Assembly: GCA_964424125.1 (NCBI GenBank)
Contig: CAYRHS010000111.1
Location: forward strand, 1 to 10,250
Direction of reading: 5' to 3'
DNA length: 10,250 bases
Source: CAYRHS01 sp964424125
Lineage (GTDB): Bacteria; Actinomycetota; Acidimicrobiia; IMCC26256; JAOSJL01
Part shown: piece after piece, positions 1 through 6,299 of the stretch
Layout of the letters: every line of letters starts with the position of its first letter
Numbering within the stretch: position 1 is the first letter of the stretch
Position numbers and translations under genes: made by a program
The notes under the pieces: generated by a model
Seen by the model: only the letters and a program-made list of their open reading frames with translations
What the model was told of the DNA's origin: nothing
The model's database searches: none

Positions 1-2
1 CG

Positions 3-1043
3 GGCGAGCCGTTCAGCCTCGCCGAGTTGCAGCAGGCGTTCCGCAACCGGGGCATGCCGCTCGAAGCCCTGCGCCACGACCTCACGCCCACCGGCCTGCA
101 CTACCTCCTGACGCACTTCGACATCCCGTCGCTCGACCGCGACCATCGGGTGACCGTCACGGGCAACGTCTCGCGAACGTTGTCGCTGAGTGTGGACGAT
201 CTTCGCGAGATGCCCGCGCAGACGATTCCGGTCACGCTCGAGTGCGCGGGTAACGGCCGCTCGCTCATGGAGCCTCGCGCCATGAGCCAGCCGTGGCTGC
301 TCGAGGCCATCGGCACTGCCGAGTGGACCGGGGTCTCCCTGGCCGAGGTGCTGACACGAGCCGCTGTCGAGCCCGGGACGGTCGAGATCGTCTTCACCGG
401 TGCCGACCGCGGCATCCAGGGCGACGTCGAGCACGACTACCAGCGCGCGCTCCCTCTCGAGGAGGCGCAGCGGCCCGAGGTGATGTTGGCCTACGAGATG
501 AACGGGCGTCCCCTCGAGCCGCAGCACGGGTTCCCGCTGCGTCTGATCGTCCCGGGTTGGTACGGGATGACGTCGGTCAAGTGGCTGCAGCGCATCGAGG
601 CGATCACAGAACCGTTCGAGGGCTATCAGCAGGCAGTGGCCTACCGGTTCCAGGAGCGCGAGGACGAACAGGGCGACCCGGTGTCGCGTATCCGGGTCCG
701 CGCGCTGATGGTCCCGCCGGGAGTGCCCGACTTCCCCGATCGCACACGGTTCGTAGACGCCGGGACGGTCACCCTGCGCGGCCGCGCGTGGTGCGGTACC
801 GCCGAGGTGGCGCGCGTGGAGGTGCGCGTCGACGGTGCATGGGCTGATGCCACGCTCGAGCCCCCGCTGGGTGACTGGGCCTGGCGAGGGTGGACGTACA
901 GGTGGGATGCGACACCGGGCCTCCACGACCTCGCCTGCCGGGCGACCGACGTGGACGGAAACGTGCAACCGAGAACACCGGACTGGAACCTCCAGGGAAT
1001 GGCCAACAACCTGGTCCAGCGGTTCGCCGTCGTCGTTCGCTGA
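3..1043 (+). CDS. Sulfite oxidase-family molybdopterin oxidoreductase, 5' end missing
   Basis: Probably a molybdenum-cofactor oxidoreductase of the sulfite oxidase/YedY superfamily; the true substrate cannot be told from sequence. The frame is open from base 3. The earliest candidate start, TTG at 27, is unlikely because conserved-looking coding sequence (GEPFSLAEL) precedes it, so the gene begins outside the window. Counting from codon 27, the Mo-pterin domain covers about residues 20-205 and holds the hallmark motif ECAGNGR (72-78), whose Cys73 is the expected molybdenum ligand. Downstream are HGFPLRLIVPGWYG and SVKWL, typical of the family. Residues about 215-338 form the Ig-like dimerisation domain (RALMVPPGVPDF, DGAWADATL, PDWNLQGMANN). 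It ends in TGA at 1041. No heme or cytochrome partner is visible. Any Tat signal peptide would lie outside the window. Family is confident; specific activity is not. Confidence 0.9.
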   Translation, partial: GEPFSLAELQQAFRNRGMPLEALRHDLTPTGLHYLLTHFDIPSLDRDHRVTVTGNVSRTLSLSVDDLREMPAQTIPVTLECAGNGRSLMEPRAMSQPWLLEAIGTAEWTGVSLAEVLTRAAVEPGTVEIVFTGADRGIQGDVEHDYQRALPLEEAQRPEVMLAYEMNGRPLEPQHGFPLRLIVPGWYGMTSVKWLQRIEAITEPFEGYQQAVAYRFQEREDEQGDPVSRIRVRALMVPPGVPDFPDRTRFVDAGTVTLRGRAWCGTAEVARVEVRVDGAWADATLEPPLGDWAWRGWTYRWDATPGLHDLACRATDVDGNVQPRTPDWNLQGMANNLVQRFAVVVR

Positions 1044-1116
1044 GTCCCGTCGCCACGCGACGTCGGTGTCCGCCACCTGAAGATCAGACGTTCCGTCCCC
1101 AGATCATCGCGACTGT

Positions 1117-1206
1117 GGGGAGCCACGGACGGCCTTCGGACACTTCGGGTTCGGAGGTTCCGGCACGTGGGCCGATCCGTCCCTCGACGTGGCGATGGCG
1201 ACGGTA
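1117..1206 (+). pseudogene. Decayed C-terminal fragment of a serine beta-lactamase-like hydrolase
   Basis: In the frame starting at 1117 the sequence reads GEPRTAFGHFGFGGSGTWAD and continues PSLDVAMATV. This matches residues 341-370 of the intact serine hydrolase at 3319-4518 at 24 of 30 residues, and 64 of 78 bases match between 1129-1206 and 4351-4428 by hand count. The HFG triad of the penicillin-binding fold is kept, but no catalytic SxxK or Tyr region exists upstream. A stop (TGA at 1078) lies 13 codons before the homology, and the protein diverges after it, running to TAG at 1258 across the end of the convergent permease gene. A possible one-base frameshift near 1116 (IIATVG in another frame resembles VITSRG of the intact gene) suggests that homology once extended further left. 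It is a non-functional relic. Confidence 0.75.
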
Positions 1207-1238
1207 TCGTCGCCTCTGCCGGCCGGCCTAGCCTCCGC

Positions 1239-2072
1239 TCATCTGGTCGACCTTCGGTAGACCCAGACCGCGACCGGCGCGGCAACGAGTGTGATCCCCG
1301 CGCACCACACGATGGCCAGGCCGACCTGGCCGGCCACGGTCTGACCGGGCCCCAACGCGCCTTGGCCGAGCATCAGTCCGCGCGCGGCCTCGGCCACGAC
1401 GGTGACCGGCTGGTTCTCGGCGAAGGGTTGGAGCCACGAGGGCATCGTCGACGGGGGGACGAAGACCGCGCTCGCGAACACCAACGGGAACACGGGGAGG
1501 AAGACGGCGGTCTGCGCCGCTTCGGGATTGCGCACCTTCAGGCCGATCGCGGCCATGACCCACGACATCGCGTAGGCGAACAACAGGACGACGGCGACCC
1601 CGGCGACGAACTCGACGAACGAGGTGGAGTACCGGAAGCCGATCGCGAACCCGAGGATCAGCATCAGGCTCATCACGAATGCGTTCCTGATGAGATCGGC
1701 CAGGGTTCGGCCGGCGAGAACAGCGGGACGGGCCATGGGCAACGAGCGGAAGCGATCGATGGCGCCGTTCGAGAGATCCTCGGTCAATCCGAGCGCGGTC
1801 TGTCCGGCACCGAACGCCGAGATCTGGACGAGCAGACCGGGGAGCAGGAAGTCGAGGTAGTTCCCACCGGCGGCAGCCGGAATCGAAGCGCCGATCGCTC
1901 CCCCGAACACGTAGTTGAACAACAACAGGAACATGATGGGTTGGATCGTGGCGAACACCAGCAGCTGTCGCAGACGGACGGTGCGGAGCAGGTTGCGCTT
2001 GACGATCACCCACGTGTCGATGAACAGCCGGCCGGGTCGTGTGACGACATCGGTGAATGCGGTCGCGGTCAC
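1239..2072 (-). CDS. ABC-2 type transporter permease, DrrB-like
   Basis: This is the membrane subunit of an ABC exporter, 277 aa, of the ABC-2/daunorubicin-resistance DrrB type. It would pair with the ATPase encoded directly upstream to pump out a hydrophobic compound; the substrate is unknown. About six hydrophobic segments can be seen, near residues 38-58, 76-97, 127-147, 154-176, 187-207 and 247-270. Family-typical features are the N-terminal amphipathic stretch before TM1 (VIVKRNLLRTVR), the NYLDFLLPGLL segment, the cytoplasmic DRFRSLPMARPAVLAGRTLAD loop, and the late motif MPSWLQPFAENQPVTVVAEA. The GTG start overlaps the ATPase stop in GTGA (2069-2072), so the two are translationally coupled. 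It converges on the sulfite-oxidase gene. Length is normal for the family and no damage is seen. Confidence 0.9.
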   Translation of the reverse strand: MTATAFTDVVTRPGRLFIDTWVIVKRNLLRTVRLRQLLVFATIQPIMFLLLFNYVFGGAIGASIPAAAGGNYLDFLLPGLLVQISAFGAGQTALGLTEDLSNGAIDRFRSLPMARPAVLAGRTLADLIRNAFVMSLMLILGFAIGFRYSTSFVEFVAGVAVVLLFAYAMSWVMAAIGLKVRNPEAAQTAVFLPVFPLVFASAVFVPPSTMPSWLQPFAENQPVTVVAEAARGLMLGQGALGPGQTVAGQVGLAIVWCAGITLVAAPVAVWVYRRSTR

Positions 2073-3031
2073 GGCTCCGGAGTCTCCACGTGCGGTGTTC
2101 CCGTGAGCGCGAGGAAGACGTCGTCGAGCGACGGCCGCTCGAGGGCGAGGTCGAGTGGGTCGATGCCTTCGTCGTCGAGTCGCCGCAGGATCGCGAGCAG
2201 CGTCCGGTTACCCTCCGCGGCCGGGAAGTCGAACTGTCCACCGGTCTCCGAAACGCTCCCGCCGAAGCCTGCTGTCACGAGCCGCGTTCTCTCCACGTCG
2301 GGCTCTCTGACCCGCAGCCGAATCGCGTTGGCTCCGAGCGCGTCCTTCAGCTCGTCGGCGGTTCCTTCCGAGATGATCCTGCCGTTGTCGATCACGCCGA
2401 TGCGATCGGCGAGCTCGTCGGCTTCGTCGAGATACTGGGTCGTCAGCAGCACCGTCGTACCCCGCGAGACCAACGCGCGCACCAGCGTCCAGATGTCGAC
2501 CCGGCTGGCCGGATCGATTCCCGTCGTCGGCTCGTCGAGGAACAAGACCTCGGGTCGACCCACGAGCGAAGCGGCGAGATCGAGGCGCCGCCGCATCCCG
2601 CCCGAGTAGCCCGCGGCCCGCCGATCGGCGGCGTCTGCCAGGTTGAACCGCTCGAGGACCACATCCGCCCGCCGGCGGGCATCGCGCCGACCGAGGCCGT
2701 AGAGGCGGCCGACCATCTCGACGTTCTCCCGGCCGGTCAGGTAGCCGTCCACTGCCGCGAACTGACCGGCGAGACCCACCCTGCGCCGCACGGCCCGTGC
2801 GCGGTGCACCACGTCGTCCCCACCCACGGTGGCAGTCCCGCTGTCCGGGACGAGCAGGGTCGCGAGCACGTTGATCAAGGTCGTCTTGCCTGCACCGTTC
2901 GCACCGAGCAGTCCGTACACGGTCCCCGTGCGAATGGCGAGACTGGCGCCATCGAGCGCCTTGACGTCGCCATAGCGCTTGTGGAGATCGTCCACCTCGA
3001 CGATCGGATCGGTTGCGTCGGCCACCTTCAC
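2069..3031 (-). CDS. ABC transporter ATP-binding protein, DrrA-like
   Basis: This is the cytoplasmic ATPase that would drive the DrrB-like permease, 320 aa from GTG at 3031. Motifs in order: Walker A GANGAGKTT (43-51), Q-loop Gln90, signature YSGGMRRR (142-149), Walker B VLFLDEP (162-168), D-loop GID, and TTQYLDEADELADRI (197-211). In that last motif the usual switch histidine is Gln199, which is normal for the DrrA family. Residues about 225-305 form the C-terminal accessory domain of DrrA-type ATPases (PSLDDVFLALTG). The start is uncertain by two codons: a GGAG lies only 2 nt before the GTG at 3031 but 8 nt before the in-frame GTG at 3025, so 3025 is the better start and gives 318 aa. It is first in the operon and divergent from the serine hydrolase. 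Drug or lipid export is a family-level inference. Confidence 0.92.
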   Translation of the reverse strand: MKVADATDPIVEVDDLHKRYGDVKALDGASLAIRTGTVYGLLGANGAGKTTLINVLATLLVPDSGTATVGGDDVVHRARAVRRRVGLAGQFAAVDGYLTGRENVEMVGRLYGLGRRDARRRADVVLERFNLADAADRRAAGYSGGMRRRLDLAASLVGRPEVLFLDEPTTGIDPASRVDIWTLVRALVSRGTTVLLTTQYLDEADELADRIGVIDNGRIISEGTADELKDALGANAIRLRVREPDVERTRLVTAGFGGSVSETGGQFDFPAAEGNRTLLAILRRLDDEGIDPLDLALERPSLDDVFLALTGTPHVETPEP

Positions 3032-3306
3032 GACTCCGGATCAGCGCCAGCCAGCGACGGCGCGGGACAACAGGACCCACTGCTTCCTCATGCCATGCAG
3101 CGCTACAACGAGGACGGCAGGTCGCCGATTCCATGTGCGCCCGAGCCCGCCCCCGGCGCGCTCGCGGGTCGGGAGAGCGCCTGCAGCAGATTCGCGTTCA
3201 TCTTCACGTGCATCGGATCCTATGGCCCGCCGCCGGTGAGCTGAGGACCGGCGGACAACGGAGGCGACGGGGTTCGAAGCGGCGCACACCGCGTGGCCCG
3301 AGGTCG

Positions 3307-3312
3307 TACCCT
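3307..3312 (+). promoter_or_regulatory. Possible -10 element (TACCCT) for leaderless transcription of the serine hydrolase
   Basis: TACCCT fits the TAnnnT pattern and ends exactly 6 nt before the ATG at 3319, the spacing typical of leaderless actinobacterial transcripts that begin at the start codon. No purine-rich Shine-Dalgarno sequence sits at a usable distance; the nearest, GAGG at 3299-3302, is about 16 nt away. A convincing -35 hexamer is not visible. The rest of the region between the divergent genes (3032-3306) holds no gene or repeat that I can recognise. Confidence 0.35.
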
Positions 3313-3318
3313 CAGAAC

Positions 3319-4518
3319 ATGCGCGATGTGATCGAGGGCTTCGCTTACCCGCAGTTCAGCAGCGTCGAGCGGACCTTTCATCGCCAGATCGAGCGAACGA
3401 GCGGTGGCGCCGCGGTCGCGGTGTACTGGCGGGGAGAGCTCGTCGTCGACCTCTGGGGAGGATCCCGAACAGGGACGGGCGACCCGTGGGAGCGAGACAC
3501 GCTCGCGATGTGCATGAGCACGACGAAGGGCGTCACCGCAACCGCGCTCCACATCCTCGCTGATCGGGATCTCGTCCACTACGACACGCCGGTCGCGCAC
3601 TACTGGCCGGAGTTCGCGCAGAACGGGAAGGGCGCCATCACGGTCCGCCACGTGCTGAGCCACTCGGCCGGCCTGCACCGCCTCTCGACCGTCGTCGACG
3701 ATCCACGCGACCTGCTCGACTGGGAGCACGTGGTCAACGCCCTCGCGTGCGCCGAGCCCGCCTATCCCGCGGGAACGGCCGTCGGGTACCACGCGCTCAC
3801 GTTCGGTTGGCTCGTCGGTGAGATCGTGCGAAGGGTCTCCGGGCAGCCGCTCGACCGATTCGTGCAGGACGAGCTCGCCCGACCACTCGACCTCGACGGC
3901 CTCCATATCGGCTGTCCCCCCGAGGTCCGACACCGGGTGGCCCCGCTGGAGCCGCTGCGGTTGCCCCCCGCACTCCCGTCGCCGCTCCAAGCGATGGCTC
4001 GTCAGGCCGGCGTCCGGCTCGGACAGGTTCTCACGGTGGCCGGTGTCCCGTTCAGCCCCCGACGCATCGCCAGCCTCGCCCCTCGCGGCATGGAGGACGT
4101 CCTCTACGGGCGGGAGGTCATGGACGCGCTGATCCCGGCCGCGAACGGCTTCTTCGACGCCCGATCGCTCGCAAAGATGTACGCGATGCTCGCCGGTCGG
4201 GGCGCGCTCGGCGACGTGCGCCTGGTGTCACCCGAAACCGTCGATCGGCTCTCGACCGTCCAGAACGACCGGCCCGACCGGGTGGTCATGCTCCCCATGC
4301 AATGGCGGCTGGGCTACCACCGCGTCATCACCAGCCGCGGGCTGCCGCGGACGGGCTTCGGCCATTTCGGCTTCGGGGGTTCCGGCGCCTGGGCCGATCC
4401 ATCCCTCGACCTCGCGGTCGCGATGGTGTGCAACCGGGGAGGCGGAACGCCGATCGGGGACCTCCGCATGGCACGACTCGGCGCGGATGTGATCGGAAGC
4501 GCGCGCGCCGCAGCCTGA
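3319..4518 (+). CDS. Serine hydrolase of the class C beta-lactamase/EstB family
   Basis: A penicillin-binding-fold serine hydrolase of 399 aa, probably a cytoplasmic esterase rather than a true beta-lactamase. There is no signal peptide, and the opening (RDVIEGFAYPQFSSVERTF) is typical of EstB/LACT-type esterases. Catalytic signatures are STTK (67-70, nucleophile Ser67 with Lys70), Tyr157 in GYHALTFGW (the YxN/YxS position), and HFG (349-351) in GHFGFGGSGAWADP, the KTG-equivalent. VLSHSAGL (112-119) and YPAGT (149-153) are also family hallmarks. The frame stays open upstream to 3013, but those codons overlap the divergent ATPase gene and show no family resemblance, so ATG 3319 is chosen. It stands 119 nt before the receiver-fusion gene on the same strand, so co-transcription is possible but not shown. 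The natural ester or amide substrate is unknown. A relic of a relative's C-terminus lies at 1117-1206. Confidence 0.9.
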   Translation: MRDVIEGFAYPQFSSVERTFHRQIERTSGGAAVAVYWRGELVVDLWGGSRTGTGDPWERDTLAMCMSTTKGVTATALHILADRDLVHYDTPVAHYWPEFAQNGKGAITVRHVLSHSAGLHRLSTVVDDPRDLLDWEHVVNALACAEPAYPAGTAVGYHALTFGWLVGEIVRRVSGQPLDRFVQDELARPLDLDGLHIGCPPEVRHRVAPLEPLRLPPALPSPLQAMARQAGVRLGQVLTVAGVPFSPRRIASLAPRGMEDVLYGREVMDALIPAANGFFDARSLAKMYAMLAGRGALGDVRLVSPETVDRLSTVQNDRPDRVVMLPMQWRLGYHRVITSRGLPRTGFGHFGFGGSGAWADPSLDLAVAMVCNRGGGTPIGDLRMARLGADVIGSARAAA

Positions 4519-4568
4519 GGGGCCCGGGGAACCCGCCGCGTGCAGTCGCGTCGTCCCTTCTCCGGGCG

Positions 4569-4574
4569 TATGCT
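4569..4574 (+). promoter_or_regulatory. Possible -10 hexamer (TATGCT) upstream of the receiver-flavoenzyme fusion
   Basis: TATGCT matches TAnnnT in the 119-nt gap between the serine hydrolase and the fusion gene. It would give a 5' leader of roughly 55-60 nt before the GTG at 4638. No good -35 box is found 16-18 nt upstream, so this is a weak call. Confidence 0.22.
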
Positions 4575-4637
4575 CGGCGCCGGCAGCAACACCAACCGCC
4601 TCGGCGGCCGTCAAGCCGCAGACCTGTCGGAGGCGCC

Positions 4638-6299
4638 GTGGCCAGAGCGATCATCCTCACCGTGGACGACGACCCGGCCGTGTCAGGAGCCATCGCCCGA
4701 GATCTGCGTGACCGCTACGGCTCCGAGTACCAGATCGTGCGGTCGAGCTCGGGTGACGAGGCGCTGGACGTGCTCGACGAACTGGCCCGACGTGATCAGC
4801 CGGTTGCGCTCATCGTCTCCGATCACCGGATGCCCGAGATGACCGGCGTCGAGTTGCTCGAACGCGCCAGGGTGCTGGCGCCCGACGCCGGGCTGGTGCT
4901 CCTCACTGCCTACGCCGACTCCGACGCGGCGATCACCGCCATCAACGAGGTCGGTCTCGATCACTACCTCATGAAGCCGTGGGCTCCTCCCGACGAACGG
5001 CTGTATCCCGTGTTGGACGACCTCCTCACCGATTGGGAGCGGACCAACGCTGCCCGCTTCGCGGGGGTGCGGGTGGTCGGGCACCGGTGGTCCGAACGGA
5101 GTCACGACGTCCGGCTGTTCCTCGCCCGCAACTACGTTCCCTACCAGTGGCTCGAGCTCGAGCGAGACCCCGAGGCCCGACGTCTCTTCGACCGGGTAGC
5201 AGAAGAGGGCGACGAGCTTCCCCTCGTCGTCCTCCCCGAGGGGACGACCTTGCGTTGTCCGACGACTCTGGAGCTCGCCGACGCTCTCGGGCTCCAGACC
5301 CGCGCGGAGTCGACGCTCTACGACCTGGTCATCATCGGCGCGGGACCGGCGGGGCTCGCGGCGGCCGTGTACGGAGCGTCGGAGGGTCTGCGCACGGCGG
5401 TCGTGGAGCGTGCTGCCCCCGGAGGTCAGGCCGGCCAGAGCTCGCGCATCGAGAACTACCTCGGGTTCCCCACTGGCCTGAGCGGTGGCGACCTCTCCCA
5501 CCGTGCCGTCACCCAGGCTCGCCGGCTCGGGGCGGAGATGGTGCTCGCCCACGAGGTGACCGCGCTCGAGCAGCGGGGATCGATCCACGCCGTTTGCCTC
5601 GAGGACGGGTCGGAGATCGAGACGCGCGCCGTCATCATCGCCACCGGCGTGTCGTACCGGCTGCTCGACGCGCCCGGTTTGGCCGAGCTGACCGGTCGCG
5701 GCGTCTTCTACGGCGCCTCTGCCAGCGAGGCGCGCGCGACCGAGGGCGACGACGTGTACCTCGTCGGTGCGGCCAACTCCGCCGGGCAGGCCGCGCTGCA
5801 CCTGGCCCGCTTCGCCCGCAAGGTCGTGCTCGTGGTCCGAGGCAACCGGCTGGAGAAGTCGATGTCGCACTACCTCGTCGACAGGATTCACGACGCCGAC
5901 AACATCGAGGTTCGCTTGGGGACGGAGGTGGCCCGCGGCACGGGTACCGACCATCTCGACTCGCTGACGCTGCGCGATCGGGCCACCGGCCACGAGGAGG
6001 GGGTGCCGACCAGTTGGCTCTTCGTCTTCATCGGCGCGTCCCCCCACACTGATTGGTTGCCCGAGACCATCGCTCGGGACGCACACGGCTTCGTCCTCAC
6101 GGGATCGGATGTCGCCGCACTCGACGGCGAGTCCAGTCCGAGATCGCTCCCGCGAGTGCCCGGCCTGCTCGAGACGAGCTGTTGTGGCGTGTTCGCGGCC
6201 GGTGACGTCCGGGGAGGCTCGATGAAGCGCGTTGCCTCGGCCGTCGGAGAGGGCGCGAGCGCCGTTCAGCAAGTGCACCTCCACCTCGAGGCGGTCTGA
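4638..6299 (+). CDS. Response regulator receiver fused to a thioredoxin-reductase-like flavoprotein lacking CxxC
   Basis: Fusion protein of 553 aa. Residues 1-125 are a complete receiver domain: acidic D10-D12, phospho-acceptor Asp62 in VSDHRMPEMTG, Thr90 and Lys113 in MKPW. Residues about 143-220 resemble a thioredoxin/glutaredoxin fold (VRVVGHRWSERSHDVRLFL, then LPLVVLPEG with a cis-Pro-like site), but SERS stands where CxxC would be. Residues 228-553 resemble thioredoxin reductase: FAD site GAGPAG (234-239), PGGQAGQSSRIENYLGFP (261-278), NAD(P) site VGAANSAGQAA (376-386) and the C-terminal FAD motif GVFAAGDVRGG (517-527). The catalytic CATC position reads YGASASEA (358-365), so no dithiol is present. 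The start is GTG 4638 with GGAGG at 4629-4633; longer open frame upstream overlaps the hydrolase gene. The stop overlaps the kinase ATG by one base. Likely phosphorylated by that kinase. Output chemistry is unknown; NAD(P)H-dependent electron transfer is an inference. Confidence 0.9.
   Translation: MARAIILTVDDDPAVSGAIARDLRDRYGSEYQIVRSSSGDEALDVLDELARRDQPVALIVSDHRMPEMTGVELLERARVLAPDAGLVLLTAYADSDAAITAINEVGLDHYLMKPWAPPDERLYPVLDDLLTDWERTNAARFAGVRVVGHRWSERSHDVRLFLARNYVPYQWLELERDPEARRLFDRVAEEGDELPLVVLPEGTTLRCPTTLELADALGLQTRAESTLYDLVIIGAGPAGLAAAVYGASEGLRTAVVERAAPGGQAGQSSRIENYLGFPTGLSGGDLSHRAVTQARRLGAEMVLAHEVTALEQRGSIHAVCLEDGSEIETRAVIIATGVSYRLLDAPGLAELTGRGVFYGASASEARATEGDDVYLVGAANSAGQAALHLARFARKVVLVVRGNRLEKSMSHYLVDRIHDADNIEVRLGTEVARGTGTDHLDSLTLRDRATGHEEGVPTSWLFVFIGASPHTDWLPETIARDAHGFVLTGSDVAALDGESSPRSLPRVPGLLETSCCGVFAAGDVRGGSMKRVASAVGEGASAVQQVHLHLEAV

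Noticed and set aside
1167..2609. Long plus-strand open frame opposite the ABC operon
   Set aside because: Its translation is Arg/Glu/Gly/Asp-rich low-complexity sequence with no fold or motif. It is antisense to two well-supported transporter genes and arises from high GC content.
3013..3318. N-terminal extension of the serine hydrolase to an upstream start
   Set aside because: The extra residues are Arg/Pro-rich, overlap the divergent ATPase gene and have no family counterpart. ATG 3319 gives the typical esterase N-terminus.
4302..4637. N-terminal extension of the fusion protein into the hydrolase gene
   Set aside because: It overlaps the hydrolase coding region in another frame, and the receiver fold begins exactly at GTG 4638, which has a GGAGG site.
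4683..6284. 533-codon minus-strand open frame opposite the receiver-flavoprotein fusion
   Set aside because: No recognisable motif, and it lies fully antisense to a gene with several catalytic and cofactor motifs; a GC-rich shadow frame.
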